Source of the DNA: Chloroflexota bacterium
Lineage (GTDB): Bacteria; Chloroflexota; Anaerolineae; Anaerolineales; VGOW01
DNA: 5,278 nucleotides
Assembly (NCBI GenBank): GCA_016215145.1
Contig: JACRLA010000278.1
Coordinates: 1 to 5,278, forward strand
Direction of reading: 5' to 3'
Shown: positions 3,736-5,278 of the stretch, one piece after another
How the letters are laid out: each line of letters starts with the position of its first letter
How positions within the stretch are numbered: position 1 is the first letter of the stretch
The notes under the pieces: model-generated
What the model saw: only the letters and a program-made list of their open reading frames with translations
What the model was told of the DNA's origin: nothing
Databases searched by the model: none
Translations under genes and position numbers: made by a program

Positions 3736-5278
3736 ATGGCTGAAACATTACTTTCTAAACGCGCCGCCCACCTGCGTCAACAGATTCAATACCATTCGTA
3801 TCGCTATCATGTTCTTTCTGATCCAAGCATTTCGGATAAAGAATACGATGCGCTCTACAACGAATTAAAAAAGATCGAGATCGATCAGCCCGAACTGATC
3901 ACGCCCGACTCGCCGACTCAGCGCGTGGGGGGCGCCGTCTCCGATAAATTTGCCAAAGTGAAACACCCCGCGCCGATTCTCTCGCTGGCGAATGCTTTTA
4001 ACTCTGACGACGTGCGCGCCTGGTTTGAACGAATTAAAAAACTTGATGAGCGCGTTGCGAAAACCGAATTCGTGGTTGAACCGAAGATTGACGGACTGAC
4101 TGTTGTTCTTCATTATCACGATGGACTTTTCGTGAAGGGCGCGACTCGTGGCGATGGCGAAACGGGAGAAGACATCACTGCCAACCTCAAGACAGTTAAA
4201 TCTTTGCCTCTACGCATACCTGTCCAACCATCCTTCGACTTCGCTCAGGACAAGCCTAACCACCCAACCACCCAACCACCACCTGCCATCGTCGTGCGCG
4301 GCGAAGCCGTCATCTTCGTCGAAGATTTTGCAGAATTAAATAAACGCCAAGAAGCGGCGGGCGAAAAAACTTACGTCAACCCGCGCAACACCGCATCGGG
4401 CGCGCTGCGGCAACTTGATCCCAAACTGACAGCCACGCGCCCCATCTCCTTGCTCTGTTACTCTGTCGTATACCAACGTCCCGAAGGTTCAGAACCTTCG
4501 GGACGTTCAAGCGAATTCAAGACACAATGGGATTTGCTCGAGGCTCTTAAGGCGTACGGTTTCCCCGTTGCCGATGTGATCAAAAAATTTTCCAATATCG
4601 AAGCGGCGATCAAATACTGCGAGTCGTGGAACGATAAACGCGACACGCTCGATTACGAAGTGGATGGCATGGTGATCAAGATTAACGATCTTGTGGTTGC
4701 CGACGAGTTGGGCTTTGTGGGTAAAGACCCGCGCGGCGCGATTGCCTTTAAGTTTCCGGCGCGCGAAGTGACGACGACCCTCAACGATATTGGAGTCAAC
4801 GTCGGGCGCACCGGAGTGCTGACTCCCTTTGCGATCCTGGAGCCGGTAGAGGTTGGCGGCGTCACCGTGCGTCAGGCAACGCTGCACAACTTCGATTACA
4901 TCGCCGAGAAAGATATTCGCATCGGGGATCGAGTCTTGCTCAAACGCGCCGGTGATGTGATCCCTTACGTGATCGGGCCCGTTCTCAACGCCCGCCCCAA
5001 AGACACAAAAGTATTTAAGCCGCCGAAGAAATGCCCGACGTGCGGCGAGCCGGTGGAGCAAGCCGAAGATGAAGTTGCTTATTACTGCATCAACGCTTCG
5101 TGTCCCGATCAACTCATTCGCAACGTGGAACATTTTGTGGGCAAGGGCGGGATGGATATGGAAGGCTTGGGCAGCAAACTGGCTGAACAATTTGTGACCG
5201 ATAAACTTATCGCCGATGTTGCCGACATCTTTTTAATTACCAATTCCCAATTACTAACCTTAGAAGGCTTCGCCGAAA
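3736..5278 (+). CDS. ligA: NAD-dependent DNA ligase LigA (3' end missing)
   Basis: LigA seals DNA nicks in replication and repair using NAD+. The 514 residues present show: the NAD-binding Ia domain (YRYHVLSDPSISDKEYDAL, near residue 20); TPDSPTQRVGG; adenylated Lys117 in EPKIDG; TRGDGETGEDIT; Glu190 in VVRGE; NPRNTASGALRQLDP; Lys315 in EVDGMVIK; Lys339 in AFKFPA; the OB fold (VGRTGVLTP, LKRAGDVIP); a Cys4 zinc finger (Cys433, 436, 451, 456); and the first helix-hairpin-helix. The remaining helix-hairpin-helix and BRCT parts lie past the window. Compared with E. coli LigA (recalled), about 15 extra residues lie at 162-186 and about 8 around 246-259. Both are in frame, and both coincide with DNA repeats. 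Catalytic residues are intact, so the enzyme is probably active. Confidence 0.95.
   Translation, partial: MAETLLSKRAAHLRQQIQYHSYRYHVLSDPSISDKEYDALYNELKKIEIDQPELITPDSPTQRVGGAVSDKFAKVKHPAPILSLANAFNSDDVRAWFERIKKLDERVAKTEFVVEPKIDGLTVVLHYHDGLFVKGATRGDGETGEDITANLKTVKSLPLRIPVQPSFDFAQDKPNHPTTQPPPAIVVRGEAVIFVEDFAELNKRQEAAGEKTYVNPRNTASGALRQLDPKLTATRPISLLCYSVVYQRPEGSEPSGRSSEFKTQWDLLEALKAYGFPVADVIKKFSNIEAAIKYCESWNDKRDTLDYEVDGMVIKINDLVVADELGFVGKDPRGAIAFKFPAREVTTTLNDIGVNVGRTGVLTPFAILEPVEVGGVTVRQATLHNFDYIAEKDIRIGDRVLLKRAGDVIPYVIGPVLNARPKDTKVFKPPKKCPTCGEPVEQAEDEVAYYCINASCPDQLIRNVEHFVGKGGMDMEGLGSKLAEQFVTDKLIADVADIFLITNSQLLTLEGFAE
4231..4281 (+). repeat. Candidate short interspersed repeat plus 8-bp tandem repeat inside ligA
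   Basis: TCCTTCGACTTCGCTCAGGA (4231-4250) resembles short interspersed repeats I have seen in environmental bacterial genomes; this is from memory and unconfirmed. It is followed by three units of AACCACCC (4258-4281, last base varied). Together they encode a low-complexity stretch, SFDFAQDK then NHPTTQPP, between PLRI and VVRGE. There E. coli LigA has about 10 residues and this protein about 25. The reading frame is kept. Confidence 0.6.
4475..4507. repeat. Perfect 33-base palindromic element inside ligA
   Basis: AACGTCCCGAAGGTTC (4475-4490) and its exact inverted copy (4492-4507) flank a single A. Thirty-three bases is exactly 11 codons, and the element is read through as QRPEGSEPSGRS in a variable region between the nucleotidyl-transferase motifs. 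At this point the protein is about 8 residues longer than E. coli LigA. Arms this long are not expected by chance in coding sequence, so a mobile palindromic element or a local inverted duplication is likely. Confidence 0.75.
5235..5255 (+). repeat. Imperfect 7-base tandem repeat near the end of visible ligA
   Basis: AATTACC, AATTCCC and AATTACT follow one another, encoding part of FLITNSQLL. The protein length here matches E. coli LigA, so this is low-complexity sequence, not a clear insertion. Confidence 0.3.

Noticed and set aside
4148..4339. Small plus-strand frame with Ser/Thr/Pro-rich sequence
   Set aside because: It is a shifted reading of ligA through the repeat insertion; the ligA frame stays open throughout.
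4231..4507. The two ligA repeats as a CRISPR array or as pseudogene damage
   Set aside because: The elements differ from each other with no regular spacers, and the reading frame and all catalytic residues are preserved.
4507..5190. Minus-strand frame of 227 residues
   Set aside because: It lies entirely opposite conserved LigA motifs, and its composition is that of an antisense shadow.
1..5278. tRNA, rRNA, riboswitch, insertion sequence or attachment site
   Set aside because: No tRNA-like cloverleaf, conserved RNA motif, transposase or flanking direct repeats were recognised by eye on either strand.

Overview
The window is a dense bacterial gene neighbourhood with no intergenic gap longer than about 75 bases. 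It pairs the SufS/SufU form of iron-sulfur cluster assembly with a Rieske ferredoxin. It also carries a UPF0175/DUF3368 toxin-antitoxin module, an HD-GYP response regulator and an NAD-dependent DNA ligase. The SufU (not SufE) partner excludes an enteric-like genome. SUF content, mid-range base composition and short interspersed repeats placed inside coding sequence would fit a Chloroflexota (Anaerolineae-like) genome. That placement is a weak inference, because no marker gene here settles it.

Layout. Bases 2-1018 (+) are the C-terminal five sixths of the cysteine desulfurase SufS. A purine/pyrimidine hairpin ending in six T's (1029-1091) separates it from sufU (1092-1475, +). Bases 1521-2280 (-) hold a two-gene toxin-antitoxin operon: UPF0175 antitoxin first, then a PIN-fold DUF3368 toxin overlapping it by 8 bases. 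Bases 2347-2715 (+) encode a Rieske [2Fe-2S] ferredoxin of the kind often found inside SUF operons, so the antiparallel toxin-antitoxin pair looks wedged into a sufS-sufU-Rieske set. Bases 2672-3688 (-) encode a receiver/HD-GYP protein whose 3' end overlaps the Rieske 3' end by 44 bases. A 47-base divergent spacer (3689-3735) separates it from ligA (3736 to the window end, +, 3' end missing).

How the genes work together. SufS takes sulfur from cysteine and SufU accepts it, supplying Fe-S assembly on proteins encoded outside the window. The Rieske protein is a client or accessory electron carrier. The toxin-antitoxin pair is self-contained. The HD-GYP protein would lower cyclic-di-GMP in response to a histidine kinase that is not in view. 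LigA joins nicks in replication and repair.

Most interesting signals. (1) ligA has two in-frame extra segments relative to E. coli LigA as I recall it (about +15 and +8 residues). Each coincides with a repeat-like DNA element: a 20-base candidate repeat plus an 8-base tandem repeat, and a perfect 33-base palindrome. (2) The two divergent genes at 3689-3735 have near-identical start regions, TATAAT + 7 bases + ATG with no Shine-Dalgarno, suggesting a pair of leaderless mRNAs. (3) A perfect 8-bp hairpin buries the toxin start codon at the antitoxin/toxin junction, suggesting translational coupling. None of these amounts to a demonstrated new system, but they are testable.
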